From the NCBI GenBank assembly GCA_031216915.1, contig CM062296.1, positions 791,818,823 through 791,882,822 of the forward strand: a stretch of 64,000 nt of DNA. The letters run 5' to 3'. Shown piece by piece: positions 1 through 10,794 of the stretch (position 1 is its first letter; every line of letters begins with the position of its first letter). The translations under genes and the position numbers were made by a program. This DNA comes from Pictodentalium vernedei. Lineage: Eukaryota; Mollusca; Scaphopoda; Dentaliida; Dentaliidae. The notes below the pieces were generated by a model. That model did no database searches and was not told the origin of the DNA. It saw nothing but the letters and a program-made list of their open reading frames with translations.

Positions 1-104
1 GGTTCATTGGCTAGCGCACTGGGTGACCAGTGGAAGAGTGTGCGAGTGCACACAGAAAGTCGAAGGTACATATGGCTCCAACCAATTCTAGTGGTGCTGG
101 AGAG

Positions 105-235
105 TCTGACAGTTACTGTCTGATGCTGGTGATTGATTCTCTCCTGGTGCATTGCCTTCTCCACACGTAAAAAACTGTCCAACAGACTATCTCCCCGGTT
201 GTTGAAAATTTAGTCGAACCTCCATAGCCCACTAC
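105..235 (+). repeat. degraded 3' half of a tRNA-derived SINE
   Basis: The text around a TCTCTCCTGGT motif, a CACGTAAAA..ACTGTCC motif and a TAGTCGAACC motif matches the 3' half of the better preserved SINE at 4679-5047. No tRNA head or target-site duplication is visible. The first 104 bases show nothing recognisable. Confidence 0.45.
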
Positions 236-383
236 ATTCGTTATTGAAAAGAATTTCATAAAAAGTTATCTCCCCCTTCATTTGGCAAATTTGTGAATTT
301 AAGAAAATGTGTACCGGTATTGGAATACTGAATATAATCTACACCATTGGACTAGTACAAAAATGAATCAGCGGTATGAACTA

Positions 384-694
384 CAGTTAAAACTAGAAGT
401 CCTGTCATGAAATACTCACAAATAGCACGTCGACCTGCGCGTTAATCTATGCGTTATGACCATAGAAATGCTATCAAATTTTGTACATATGGCCTGTGCA
501 CAAGCAATGTTTCAGCCAATGGACCTCCGGGTAACCCGGGGGTCCATTGGCAGAAACATTGCCTGTGTTTGATATGAGTAACCAGGAGAACCTGTCATGC
601 TTTGGATGCCATTCGATATGGAAATTGCGCGCAATTCCTACGCGCAATTAAGCCTAGATAAGCGCACGGTTCGTGACAGGACTTTTTTCAGTTC
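384..694 (+). mobile_element. TA-flanked foldback MITE, family A (degenerate right end)
   Basis: It starts TA|CAGTTAAAACTAGAAGTCCTG, a Tc1/mariner-style terminus. It has a central hairpin built on ACCTCCGGGT/ACCCGGGGGT and ends near GACAGGACTTTTTTCAGTT, a decayed version of the inverted terminus. The same family is intact at 25922-26235, 31985-32298 and 56674-56987. It encodes no protein. Confidence 0.8.
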
Positions 695-841
695 GTTACA
701 ATGTGAATAATCACTGCTGGGCCAGTAAAGAACACGGGAGCTAAATTACTCGAATGTCACGACAGATAACGATGTAGTGGTGAACTAATAAAAAAAAACT
801 TCAAGTATACATATATAGAGAGAGCATTTATGGTCACGAGT

Positions 842-1130
842 AAATCTCACAATAAAATACAGGTTACTTTTAGACAATTATGAATCAAAACAGAAACCAA
901 TTCCAACAATTAAGTACTTGTCAATTTTCGAATATCGGTCAAGGGTCGGGTTGTAAATGGGAACTAACATACTGGCTGAGTCAACTGCAGTCTTTTTGGG
1001 GGGTTGTCGTTGCCTCAGTTGGCATTTTGAGAGAGCATTTATGGCTAGGCGATTGGGTGTCGTAGACTCGGGATCGACTCCCGTCGAGGTCATCTTTCGA
1101 AAAACTTTACAGTTTTCAATCCAGTGGAGC
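842..1130 (+). repeat. repeat with a tRNA-like segment, copy 1
   Basis: This is a direct copy of 1945-2213. Positions 1003-1090 resemble a tRNA: a CCTCAGTTGGCA A-box-like string is followed by GGGATCGACTCCC, a B-box-like string. The repeat extends about 120 bases upstream of the tRNA-like part, so it is not a simple SINE. The matching position of the long G-run in copy 2 holds only six Gs here. Confidence 0.55.
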
Positions 1131-1355
1131 GGTGTTAGGACTATGCCTGGTGGAGTTCCTGCTTGACATCGACAATATAAATGAAATTCAAGCAGTTGCA
1201 TCTTCACGGACCTTCTATTGATTAAGATTCCTGTGTTTAAAAGCTTGGACCATAGACCGTTATAACAGTAATCTGTTCCAGTTGCATTGGCTGCTTAGGC
1301 AAACGATCCACAGGTAAATGTCACAATAAAATACAGGCTACTGGAAGACAATTTA

Positions 1356-1506
1356 GAATTGGATGCAATTTTTATAATCTTTATTGGAGTATGAACGTGT
1401 GGGAATGGGTACAAATTATGTATGAATCCCGAAGGGATTCATACAATTTGTAACCATTGCCACACGTTCATACTCCAATAAAGATTATAAAAATTGCATT
1501 CAATTC
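1356..1506. repeat. near-perfect palindrome (foldback), about 70-base arms
   Basis: The left arm (TGCAATTTTTATAATC...) reads back as the right arm, with its centre near 1431. It is a miniature foldback with no ORF. Bases 1507-1944 beyond it show nothing I can interpret. Confidence 0.85.
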
Positions 1507-1944
1507 TTATAATTACATTCCGTAACTGTTTAAACTACCTTTTACCAAACAACAAAGCAGAAAGACGAAATAAAACATGTACGAATGAACGAGGCGAAAA
1601 ACCACCCTCACACAAAAGACAAAGCGCACAACTCTGATTTTCAATTTTCACAACTTTAGAAATGGAATCGAGTATTTTAGTAACGGGCTTTATGCCACAG
1701 TTGGGAAATGTCACCAAAGAAACAGCAGCGGAGTTGATCACTGCGAGAGGCGCTAAAAGTTAAAAACCCACCCAAACACCGCCCGAATTACATTCTGTCA
1801 ACTTCGCTCTACCGTAAATGCGGGTCAAAGTTCGACCAAATGTATTCATTGGAAACTGAATTACATTTGGTCATGACGTTTTCATCCAGCTGACCAATGG
1901 GAATTGAGTATTTGGACCCAACAAATTAACAATGTAATTATTTA

Positions 1945-2213
1945 CGAATCAACAAGAAAAACAATTCCAACAATGCAGTAATTGTCAATTCTCGGATATT
2001 AGTCGAGGGTAGGGTTGTAAATGTGAACTAACATACTGGCTGAGTCAATTGCAACCTTTTTTGCGCGGGGGGGGGGGGGGGGGGGGGGGGTCGTTGGTTC
2101 AGTTGGTATAATGGCAGAGCATTTATGGCTAGGCGATTGGGTGCTGTAGACCCGGGATCGACTCCTGTCGATGTCACCTTCCGAAAAACTTAACAGTTTT
2201 CAATCCAGTGGTC
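1945..2213 (+). repeat. repeat with a tRNA-like segment, copy 2, with a poly-G expansion
   Basis: This is a second direct copy of the 842-1130 repeat. The tRNA-like part is clearer: GGTTCAGTTGGTA (A box) and GGGATCGACTCC (B box). About two dozen consecutive Gs (about 2067-2090) stand where copy 1 has six. Bases 2214-2527 contain no recognisable feature. Confidence 0.6.
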
Positions 2214-2527
2214 AATGCCTATTCGTTTATTAAAAGTAACAAAAGGAAACTTGTTTTTTTTATCTACTGGTGCCATAGATGTTTTCTAAACAATTATCTG
2301 CTTCTTAATTGAACCTTCCTCGGTCGTCTAATAATTTCAAAGGAGAAAACTTTCTATTTTCATGACGGTATAAGTTAGGGATGTATTGACAGTCGGGTGT
2401 GGATTACTAGAGCGAAACAACAGGGCGACTTTTCAGCCAGATTATTACTGATTAATTTTTATTTTGATGTCTCGTACCGATTTCATAGTTTGCAAACTAT
2501 CAGCTCATTTGATCTCGATTGCCAATA

Positions 2528-3144
2528 AAATATAGAATATACCCATAGTAGCTTGGTATACAAATGTCCACCGCGAGTGGGGAAGTGGTGTTAACCGCGA
2601 GCCTTTGGCGACATAGTATTTAGAGTTAAGGAGGCTTTATTAACATGAGACAATTCATGTCTGTTAATGTTTGGTATCATATGAGGTAAACACATTTAAC
2701 CTTTTACCCAACGCAGACGATATCAAAATTTATTATTTTAGATATCATTTTTTTAAAGTTTGCAAAAAATTTCAACAAAACCATATCATGGGACCCCTCG
2801 TTGGAACGAGCTCGACGAGCTCGTTCCAACGAGGGGTTACATGATATGGTTTTGCTGAAATTTTTTGAAAAAATAATATGTTTTCTCAACTGCTGAATTT
2901 GCATATTACGCGGGCGGATGCGGGCGATTCGTTGGGTAAAGGGTTCAAAACGTAATAAATAATTGGCGCTTTCATTCCAGTCTTCGCGAGTCGACGAGCG
3001 ATAAATTTAGACAAGTTTGCATTCAGTTCGAGGTCACCAAAGGTCAGCTTTGATGTATTTCCACTGTAGATGTAAATTTAACTATTGCTGGCGTGTTCAC
3101 CACAGTTGGTGAATAAAGCTAAAACTTATGTCATATATTTTGTT
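2528..3144 (+). repeat. interspersed repeat L, copy 1, interrupted by a MITE
   Basis: It aligns with 15535-16108. Shared anchors are ATACCCATAGTAGCTTGG, AACATGAGACAAT, GATAAATTTAGACAAG and GTGTTCACCACAGTTGGTG. The alignment breaks exactly at 2700-2943, where a TTAA MITE has inserted. Copy 2 keeps the uninterrupted TTAA at 15893-15896. Confidence 0.8.
2700..2943 (+). mobile_element. TTAA-flanked hairpin MITE, subfamily B
   Basis: It is flanked by TTAA on the left (2696-2699) and TTCA on the right (2944-2947). Termini are CCTTTTACCCAACGC and GTTGGGTAAAGGG. The centre is a long hairpin of ACAAAACCATATCATG arms around CGTTGGAACGAGCTC. TTAA targets are the hallmark of piggyBac-like transposition. 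It has no ORF, so it is non-autonomous. Confidence 0.88.
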
Positions 3145-3483
3145 TTTACTATTCAAAAAAAGTAGGGGATAGCCAAACTGATGTTGATATTTTCGAAAAA
3201 TGGTATTGGATAGGCGTGATTGGACACTTCAATATTTTACCAAGGTTAGTGTGGATCATGAATGCCATCGGCCCACGAAAACTTCGTGCAGGTTTTTCGC
3301 ACGAACGCCGCGTTAATGTCTGTGGGGCAAGTTTTGAAAATTTCATTCGAACTGGACGGGCTTTTTCGGGGGTCTCATCGTTCTTTTCTTGGTACAAACT
3401 CGTCCATTAATAGTTTCTGGTCGATACGTAACTTTTGAGGTACGTGAAGACTGGCACGTGACGAACGTTTACGTGCCGTTGAC

Positions 3484-4397
3484 ATGTTGGAGGCTGACTA
3501 CAGACAGACTGTAGTGGCTCAAATTCTCAACGTTACTCAATCGGTGATTAGCAAGTTGTGGTCACGCTACCGTCAGACAGGCAACGTTGATGACAGACGT
3601 CGACCAGGTCGTCCAAAGGCGACAACTGCTAACCAGGATCGTTTCATCCGAACCACAGCATTACGTAACCACCGTCAAAGTGCCTTAGAAATTGGACAGC
3701 CGTTGCACCGAGCGACAGATGTGCGAGTCAGTGGTCCGACTATCCGAAATCGCTCACACAGGCGGAATTTGTACGCTCCACGACCTCGAATAATTCCACG
3801 TTTGACTGAGCATCACATCGCAGCAAGGGCATAATTGGTGTGGAGCACGACAGCGCTGGGACAATCATCGGTGGAGCAATGTCATGTTTTCCGATGAATC
3901 GTGGTTCATTCTCGACTTCCACGGCAGGCGAAACAGAGTGTGGCGGCGGCGGAACGAACGATACCGTGACGTAACCGTTAGGCAGCATGATCGTTTTGGT
4001 GGTGGATCGGTTATGGGGAGGCATAACCATGACAAACAGAACATCATTAATTGTAATTCAAGGGAGTGTCACAGGGCAGTACTACCGTGACAACATGTTA
4101 CCATCTCATGTGGTGCCATTTGCGCGACGTCACGGCCGTCGATTCAATTTCCAAGATGACAATGCAAGAGCACACAGGGCCTGTGTCGCTACAGAGTTCC
4201 TCCAGGAGCAGAACATCACTACACTACCTGGGCCAACACTAAGTTCAGACCTTTCACCAATCGAGCACGTCTGTGATATGTTTGGCAGGCGCATCCGACA
4301 ACGCCAACACCCCACTACCAATGTCCAGGAACTCGCCGCTGCACAGCAGGAAGAATGGAATAACATCAGTTCTGCTGATATTGGACGTTTGGTGTAG
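3484..4397 (+). pseudogene. Tc1/mariner transposase, frameshifted DD34E relic
   Basis: The reading starts at ATG 3484 with a helix-turn-helix region followed by an RRRPGRPKATT hook. It stops at 3834, continues in a second frame (about 3860-4015, carrying FSDESW with the first catalytic Asp) and then a third frame (about 4015-4397). The third frame carries FQDDNARAHRA (second Asp) and SPIEHVCDMFGRRI (Glu), with 34 residues between the last two catalytic residues. Family knowledge says such enzymes cut and paste at TA sites. Two frameshifts make it inactive. A candidate left end lies near 3147 (CTATTCAAAAAAAGTAGGGG), but I find no matching right end, so the element is probably truncated. Confidence 0.9.
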
Positions 4398-4678
4398 AGT
4401 ATGCCACGTCGGACCCGCGCTAGTCTCGCGATCCGAGGAGGATTTACAAGGTACAGAGGTCTTGGGCTGAATGTGGTAAATCCTCTAACAGATCGGCCAT
4501 GTCTTCTACAGCACAGTGCGTGGAATGTGTGCTTGTCAGACACCCAACTATCGCTGACTTCTTTCACCAGATGTTACAGTGCAATGCACAAACTGTCTTT
4601 TTGATGAAAATATAAATATATTTCTTCAAATATCTCATTATGAGATTTCACTCATAATTAATTAGGTCCTGTTTCGGG

Positions 4679-5047
4679 TGCGCGGTGTCTCAGTGGTTAT
4701 GGCATTGGACTTCAAATCAAAAGGTCCACGGTTCGATCCTCACCATGAATAACTTCGCTATGCCCATGGTCAGGGCTCTTAATCCCGATTGCCCACGGGG
4801 TCGAGGGGGGGGGGGGCACGGTAACGCTGTGGCGCTGGGTACTAAAGCGTACTGCACATCGATGATTCGCCTGTCTTTCACCAATGCTAACCCTGCTTGA
4901 GCGGCGTTAATACGTTGGGAGTGAAAATTGCTCGCCGTTGATCGGTGGTTCTCTCCTGGTACTCCGGCTTCCTTCACTCATAAAACTGTCCGACAAAAAG
5001 TGACTCTGGCTGTCGATAGTCTCGTTAAACCCCAATAAAAAATAAAT
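4679..5047 (+). mobile_element. tRNA-derived SINE
   Basis: The tRNA-like head has GTCTCAGTGGTTA (A box) and GGTTCGATCC (B box). The body follows, and the tail is GTTAAACCCCAATAAA. The flanks GTCCTGTTTCGGG (4666-4678) and GTCCAGTTTCAGGG after the tail look like a diverged target-site duplication. A G-run at about 4805 sits where related SINEs have GTGGGGGCA. Bases 5048-5377 are AT-rich with no feature before the exon acceptor. Confidence 0.8.
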
Positions 5048-5377
5048 GTCCAGTTTCAGGGAATGGTCTTTTGTTTAGTTTTTTACGGATGACTCTCAAA
5101 ACAATGTAAAAAAAAACAGCAGAGACAATATTAAAACATGAGTTACCAACGTGTGTCAAGAATGATAAAACAACAAGCAAATATTTAGCGACAGAATTAT
5201 AAAATCGAAGGAAATGAATAGTGAGGAAATGAGATGAATAAATATATATAGAATTTGAATAACTCAAATGAGAAAATAAATAGAGAAATAAGAAAAATCA
5301 GCACCTGGTGCATTCCCCTTAAAGAAGAAAAACTCTTTGTAAACTTTTATTTTTTATCAATATTTTCTCTTTCGCAG

Positions 5378-5431
5378 AAGTTGTTACCGCTCCCTTGTTT
5401 TCGTCCATGACCACGGGGGATTCTATTACAG
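5378..5431 (+). CDS. Thr/Ser-rich linker exon 1 of a mucin-like PAN-domain gene
   Basis: This internal exon has a clear acceptor (TCTCTTTCGCAG) and donor (ACAG|GTGAGTATAA). It is 54 nt, phase 1 at both ends. With a G supplied by the upstream exon it reads E-V-V-T-A-P-L-F-S-S-M-T-T-G-D-S-I-T, a Ser/Thr-rich stretch expected to be O-glycosylated and extended. The exon and its flanking intron are homologous to 10346-10429 and 21569-21634, so this is one unit of a duplicated module. It would sit upstream of the EGF-like and PAN exons. It could instead be a non-expressed exon relic; there is no transcript evidence here. Confidence 0.72.
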
Positions 5432-5515
5432 GTGAGTATAAACCAGTAGAAATAGTAAAGGCAGAATGTTTAACACTTTATGGAACGAATAGGCCGCATC
5501 CGTCCTCCATATTAA

Positions 5516-5756
5516 CCCTTTACCCAACGCAGACGATTTCAAAAGTTATTATTTTAAATATAATTTTAAAAAATTTTTCAAAATATTTCAACAAAACCAT
5601 ATCATGTGACCCATCACTGGAACGAGCTCAGTGAGCTCGTTCCAATGAGGGGTCACATGATATGGTTTTGTTGAAATATTTTGAAAAAAATAATTTTTTC
5701 AACTGCTCAATTTGCATATTACGCGGGAGGATGTGGGCGATTTGTTAGGTAAAGGG
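5516..5756 (+). mobile_element. TTAA-flanked hairpin MITE, subfamily B
   Basis: It has a perfect TTAA on both sides (5512-5515, 5757-5760). Termini are CCCTTTACCCAACGCAGACG and GTTAGGTAAAGGG, around an ACAAAACCATATCATGTGACC hairpin. It lies in the intron after the first Thr-rich exon. Confidence 0.92.
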
Positions 5757-5760
5757 TTAA

Positions 5761-5960
5761 CAAACTAAACAGTTAAAAGAAAATAATTTGTCAAAGATAT
5801 CAACAAAATCATATCATGTGACTACTCATTGGAACGATCTCGACGAGCTCGTTTCAATTGGGTGGGTCACCTGATACGGTTTTGTTGAAATTGCTGCACA
5901 ATTTGTAAAAAAACCCACCAATTAAAATAAAGTTTGATATCCTATGCGTTAAGTGTCGGG
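5761..5960 (+). mobile_element. decayed second subfamily-B MITE, abutting the first
   Basis: It contains ACAAAATCATATCATGTGAC and the GAACGATCTCGACGAGCTCG core, with a mismatched right arm. It ends near GTGTCGGGTTAA. The termini are too worn to fix the ends. It shares the TTAA at 5757-5760 with its neighbour. Confidence 0.65.
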
Positions 5961-6719
5961 TTAAATGGAATTCAAGGCAGAAATGTCTGGTTTATTAATA
6001 CTAATTAATTGACTTAATGAATAGCTCACCTCTGTCAGTGCTGTATACAACGTTCATTGCAATGTTGTTTAACATCACTAGGAGTCGGCTCTAACAAAAG
6101 TTTGATTTGGGTCTAAAAACGTGTATTAGCCCCCCGCCCCCATTCTTTCCAGTGAAGGGCCATAATCTATGTTTTCGATGATAAAAAGAATACTAAATGG
6201 CGATTGTTTTGTCACCAGCTTCAGCCGGATATGTTTGTTACATTAAGTAAAGGGTTAATTACAATTTCGTGGCATACCCGCAACGCATGCCACCAGTAGA
6301 TATTTTGTAAGCAAAGTCGATTTCCTCTAACATTGTTCTATAACACGATTTCCACTTGAGCATCTGTTACCCAAAGTCAGATGCAATATTTCCCGCTAAG
6401 TGCACGAGAAACTTTTTACAAGATGAATTGTCTCAAAATAAAAAAAAAACAAGAGTTTTCTGCCACAAGCCAACCAGAGACAAAATACTCAATCACGTAC
6501 ATCCCTATGCTTTGCTTGGATGTCTTTTCCTCCCAAGTGCTGGTAACAAATCAAGCCAGCCATTGGGATCCTGTGCAGCTTCAAACATTTTATTCGATTC
6601 AATACCTTCACGAAGATTCAATTCGAATTCCACAAAGAAGGTTGCACGCAGCATACAAAAATGTATCATATCTACTTTTTTGATGGATGGATACAATAGC
6701 AGAAGGACAGATGCCAAAG
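5961..6719 (+). other. intron sequence homologous to that after 10429
   Basis: ATGGAATTCAAGGCAGAAA and a later GCAAAGTCGATTTC.. motif recur after the exon at 10346-10429, and the first recurs after 21634. So the duplicated module included intron as well as exon. AGTAAAGGGTTAA at about 6246-6258 looks like an orphan TTAA-MITE end. I see no gene here. Confidence 0.55.
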
Positions 6720-6786
6720 CGTCGCATGAGTGCTAGAATGTTCTATGTCCCATAGGGACATAGAACATTCTAGCACTCAGGCGACG
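6720..6786. repeat. short perfect hairpin, family F
   Basis: Arms GTGCTAGAATGTTCTATGTCC and its complement are flanked by CGTCGC/GCGACG. It resembles the hairpins at 16984-17051 and 60459-60539. Confidence 0.8.
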
Positions 6787-6829
6787 AAATGACACTGACG
6801 ATATTTAAAACTGTTTTGAAACTGTGAAG

Positions 6830-7407
6830 TAGGGCCCTGTGAATCACATATTTGCAAATCGAATCGAGTCTATTAGTCGAAATGAAATCGAACCTCAAAT
6901 CCAATACACGCGTTTTGAAATCGTGACTGATAAAATATTCCAACTACATCATCCAGGCATGCCTTGATGATGTAGTTGGAATATTACACAGTGAGGAGTT
7001 TTGTTCAAAAACAGAAACGGATGCGAGAATTCTGAAATAGGCACTGCATGGTGCTAGCCGCTAGCAAGTGTGAGCTCATCGTCGATATTGTTTGGGAACT
7101 GTAAATTTGCTTTCAGCGGTGGTAGTGACTAGTGAATATGGAATTAGTATGGCTAGTGGCATGGGTACAACTTCTTTGTTATGTTAATATAGTAGATATG
7201 ACACTCAGTTTTTGATTTCAACATTATTTGTGTTCATTTATGTACAATTTTTATCTCAGCCATACGTTTTGTTAGACGACTAAGATGACGTATACAAACG
7301 AAATTCCAATGAAAATGTCGAAGAAAAATGAATCGGACATCGATTTGAATCGAAGAGAATACCAACTTGAAATTAGAAATCGAATCTCGAATCTTCGCAG
7401 GGCCTAA
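6830..7407. mobile_element. non-autonomous hAT-like element
   Basis: Termini TAGGGCCCTGTGAAT and CTTCGCAGGGCCTAA are imperfect inverted repeats. The 8-bp flanks CTGTGAAG (6822-6829) and TTGTGAAG (7408-7415) differ at one base, which fits a hAT target-site duplication. A hairpin lies at about 6933-6985 (ATTCCAACTACATCAT arms). There is no transposase. Confidence 0.7.
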
Positions 7408-7415
7408 TTGTGAAG

Positions 7416-8090
7416 TCATAACATGGTAACGTCTGTGCATGAACATCCCTGACGTCGTCGGCAACTTTGTACAGTCCACAGGCAGCGTTTAGGCATCCAT
7501 CCTCCTATTATCGCATCCATCAATCTGTAAAGAAAATACGCATAACCAATTATGCGTCGAAAGTAATCGAAAACCACACAGAAACCCACTGGCTGTTTCG
7601 AGTTTTCAATACTCTGCACAAAAGTATCATTTGTCGATGTTCATGATTTTGTTCGGTATTGTGGTCATCTCGGGACATGATACTGTAGTTCGTTCTAAGT
7701 CTGCTTCTGCTTGCGTTCAACATCGTGCATTCCATTTAAGTTTCAATGGTTGAGTTAGAAGCGTATACTAAGAGGTTCTGCCTTGATTCGTTTCATATAC
7801 CTTTAATGTTGTGAACACTTGAAGAGACCAAACAGCCAGTATTGTCAGGTATAGGCTAAACTGTATAACATTCTTGCATAATTCTCGTTAAAATATCTTA
7901 CATATTTGGTGGGACATTGGAGTGACCAATTAATATTGTAGTTGGTATCAGTGTTCACGCTGGGACAATTTTTTTTTTTGAATTTCTGTTCGGAATTTAT
8001 GTTCGTGCCAAAATAATTTTTTAGCTGCCAAATGAAAGATTGTAGAGGCAAAGGGGGTCTGATTATAAAAGAGAACACATTAGCTATGCA
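7416..8090. other. no recognised feature
   Basis: This is intronic AT-rich sequence. I see no exon with credible splice sites and no repeat matching elsewhere in the window. Confidence 0.5.
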
Positions 8091-8168
8091 CCATCCTTTG
8101 AATGCAACAAGGCGCCATCTGCAATGCCAAAGCATTGCAGATGGCGCCTTGTGGCATTCAAAGTAGGA
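8091..8168. repeat. hairpin foldback
   Basis: Arms around AAGGCGCCATCTGCAATG pair almost perfectly across the centre near 8130. Bases 8169-8725 beyond it hold nothing recognisable. Confidence 0.85.
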
Positions 8169-8729
8169 TACATTAATTTCGTATTTCCTGACACTATTAG
8201 GTGTTTTAGTCTCAAAACACCCCAAAATGATAAAAATAGACAATAAAAAAGTAAAAGGCTACTAAAAACGTTTACAAAATCATTCACGAGTATTATTTAC
8301 TCACTGTTTATTCACTCTAATTAAAGTAGAAGCAAATAATCCATTATCTTACAGAAGGGTTATATAAGGATCAGATACAATAGAAAAATTGTTTATTCAG
8401 TTCACTCATAACAAATAGCAATGATTATACTCGTTGCCAAAAGGTTACTTGACAGGCGTAAATTCTGTCTAGAATGTGTCGTCAAACAGCGATTTTATCA
8501 AAAAAGGCGCACTGAAATAATAAACCAGAAAGCCTTTGAGACCGTCGAAATGTACATTTGCGGTGCCACATTTTGGTGCCAAATACCACATTTTTAGTGC
8601 GACACGAATTCTTTAGTGCAATGGGCACCACTGGCACCCTACATCGTGGAAACTGGTTGTTATGAAGAGAAGAGCAATTAATGTCTGTATAAAGGCAGCA
8701 GGTTAGAGACATTTATCTGTTTACCTTAA

Positions 8730-8958
8730 CCCTTTCAACACTGGCACCTTGGAAGGTATCATTTCCATCAATACTCTCAGCGGCGAAATGGGCGAAAACA
8801 TCCTCGTTTGTTGGGAGGTTCAGTAACAATTTATCGAGCTGTTGGATTAAATTATTATTGAGCCTCGCTTCAGATGTTTTGCTTTTTATATCGTCTGCTC
8901 GTCCACTACCACTTTTTTAGGTGCGCAAAATATTATGCTGCACACCGTGTTGAAAGGG
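8730..8958. mobile_element. TTAA-flanked MITE, separate family with CCCTTTCAACAC ends
   Basis: There is a perfect TTAA at 8726-8729 and 8959-8962. The inverted termini CCCTTTCAACAC and GTGTTGAAAGGG are complementary. The interior differs from the CCCTTTACC families and lacks their hairpin, so this is another piggyBac-type non-autonomous family. Confidence 0.85.
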
Positions 8959-9099
8959 TTAACAGGCGTAAAACAAAACGACTTTCGACCTGAATGATGT
9001 AATATTGCATTTGTGTGGATTAAAAAGTTTGATGCTCTCTTTGTATGTTTTTCTCTCCACATGAACACTCTCCTATTAGTGGAGAGCGTTGTCAGACCT

Positions 9100-9467
9100 A
9101 TTATTTATTTATTTATTGGTGGTTAAGGTCACATAATTATGCACAAGGGCTAATGGTGACCGTGACAGTTTTACGGGTGGAGGAAGCCAGAGAACCCGGA
9201 GAGAATCACCGAGCATCGACGAGCAAGTGTCAGCTCCAACTGTCAACTTTCTTCAAGCTCTGCTCAAGCAGGGTTACAGCGGTTGAAGACATGGGCACAA
9301 TCGACGAGCAGTGCGCCTTAGTACACGGCGACATCGTGCCCCCAGGTAGGCAATCGGGAAAAAGTGCCTTGCCCAAGGACACAACGCGGGTCGTCTCGGA
9401 AGGGAATCGAACCCGGGACCTCTAGAATAGAAGTCCAACAGTCTTCGACTGAGCCACCGGGCTCCCC
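9100..9467 (-). mobile_element. full-length tRNA-derived SINE
   Basis: Reading from 9467 downward, the head is GGGGAGCCCGGTGGCTCAG with a CCGGGTTCGATTCCC B box. Next comes a GTCCTTGGGCAAGGCACTT block common in metazoan SINE central domains, and the tail is (AATA)n. A 10-bp target-site duplication, TGTCAGACCT, flanks it at 9090-9099 and 9468-9477. Confidence 0.93.
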
Positions 9468-9477
9468 TGTCAGACCT

Positions 9478-10044
9478 TTCACCCTTTGAGACTTTAATTA
9501 TCCTGACGTTCAAACGTCACTGGGAATTCTGTTGCTTCAACGTTTTTCAAAATGCGACGTCAAATGTCGGAAAGTACATTAAACCCAAGAATTACACTTC
9601 TTTAACAACTTTAATTACTTCTTAATTGCTATTGGATATAAATACTGCTAACAACAACTATCAGGCCCATGTGAACACAATGCTCCATCAGATTCAAAGG
9701 AAACATTGCTAGCTCCGCATTAGAATATTCTCAACTGCAAGTAAGTGGAGTGGGCCGTTGTTCCGCGCTCAAGCCCTACCAAATCATTCACATCTTCGTT
9801 GCAAAAGAATATGGGTGAGCAATGTGTTGCCAAGAATATTATATCGAAGAGACAATATTGAATGTAAGTCTTATTGGCGCACTGATGCACTTCTCACCAA
9901 CAGAAAATGGAATGAAAATAAAAAACTACAATGAAAAGCAGGAATGATGAGAAAATATATAAAACGCATAATCGGAAAAATAATGAATATATAAAGACGA
10001 AAATCATCGCTCGATATATTCGCCGTGTTGAAACAAACGTTCTA
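9478..10044. other. no recognised feature
   Basis: This is intronic sequence. An isolated donor-like GCAAGTAAGTGG near 9738 has no convincing acceptor or open frame upstream. Confidence 0.5.
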
Positions 10045-10301
10045 CAGTACGTGGAGAGTGTATTATCACTAAATCACCCGCAGAGTGGAGATTCCACCCA
10101 AGCAATAATTGCAAATTTGTTGCAAAGCATAACAAGCACAGGCAAAATTTCAACCAATGGACCTCCGGGTTAAACCCGGAGGTCCATTGGCAGAAACATT
10201 GCTTGTGTTTTTTGCCCATATGTACAAAATTTGAAAGTTATAGTTTGGGCGATAACTCCACTCCGCGGGTGATTTAGTTACAATCCACTCTCCACGTTCT
10301 G
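10045..10301. mobile_element. TA-flanked MITE, family A core with different ends
   Basis: It is flanked by TA. Termini CAGTACGTGGAGAGTG and CACTCTCCACGTTCTG are inverted, followed by CTAAATCACCCGC/GCGGGTGATTTAG. The central hairpin (ACCTCCGGGTTAAACCCGG, then AGGTCCATTGG and GCAGAAACATTGC) is that of family A, whose termini are CAGTTAAAACTAG. Confidence 0.88.
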
Positions 10302-10345
10302 TATGTTGTAAACTTATATTTTTGACTTTATTTTCTATTTTGCAA

Positions 10346-10429
10346 AAGTTGTTACCTCCTCCTTATCGACAACCACAACTATGATCATGACCAGGACATG
10401 GATCACGACTACAGAGTATGCCATGTCAG
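10346..10429 (+). CDS. Thr-rich linker exon 2 of the mucin-like PAN-domain gene
   Basis: This is homologous to the exons at 5378 and 21569. Drawn by homology it is 84 nt, phase 1-1, with donor TCAG|GTAAGTAAA. It encodes V-V-T-S-S-L-S-T-T-T-T-M-I-M-T followed by another Thr cluster. The homologous acceptor AG has become AA (TTTTGCAA at 10338-10345). An AG at 10347-10348 lies exactly 3 nt downstream and would give an 81-nt exon in the same frame, so use of the shifted acceptor is predicted. The exon may be weak or alternatively spliced. The role is inferred to be an extended glycosylated spacer. Confidence 0.6.
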
Positions 10430-10794
10430 GTAAGTAAATTCAATACAACCAGTAAAGTTGGCAGCATTAATGGAATTCAAGGCAGAAAGTTTGATTCATT
10501 AATATTAATGACATTGACTTGGTTCGTTGGTGATATGAAATGGCTTCCGCTGTCAGGGCTTGAAACACTTCTAGCATAATCAAAGAAATGCGATACAACC
10601 ATTTACAAGCACGACCAAGAGACGACGCTTGTAAAAACGTTCTTGCATAACCAAAATGTTCCATTTTTGCTTCAATAGCACACAGGAGCGTGTTACAACG
10701 ATAGAAAATGTGCTGCTGTTGTTTTTGAAAGATGGAAAAGAGAAAATAGTGATTAGCGCCTTCCGGATATTTTCTTAACACTAGGTAAAACGTT
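10430..10794 (+). other. duplicated intron flank
   Basis: The ATGGAATTCAAGGCAGAAA motif and its surroundings match the intron after 5431. There is no other feature. Confidence 0.5.

Noticed and set aside
1003..1090. Possible functional tRNA gene in the tRNA-like repeats
   Set aside because: The A and B boxes are embedded in longer repeated text, the acceptor stem does not pair and there is no terminator-like T-run. They are repeat-derived.
4685..5267. ORFs within the SINE at 4.7-5.05 kb and the AT-rich DNA after it
   Set aside because: They lie in non-coding SINE body or tail text, or in low-complexity AT DNA, and have no conserved motif.
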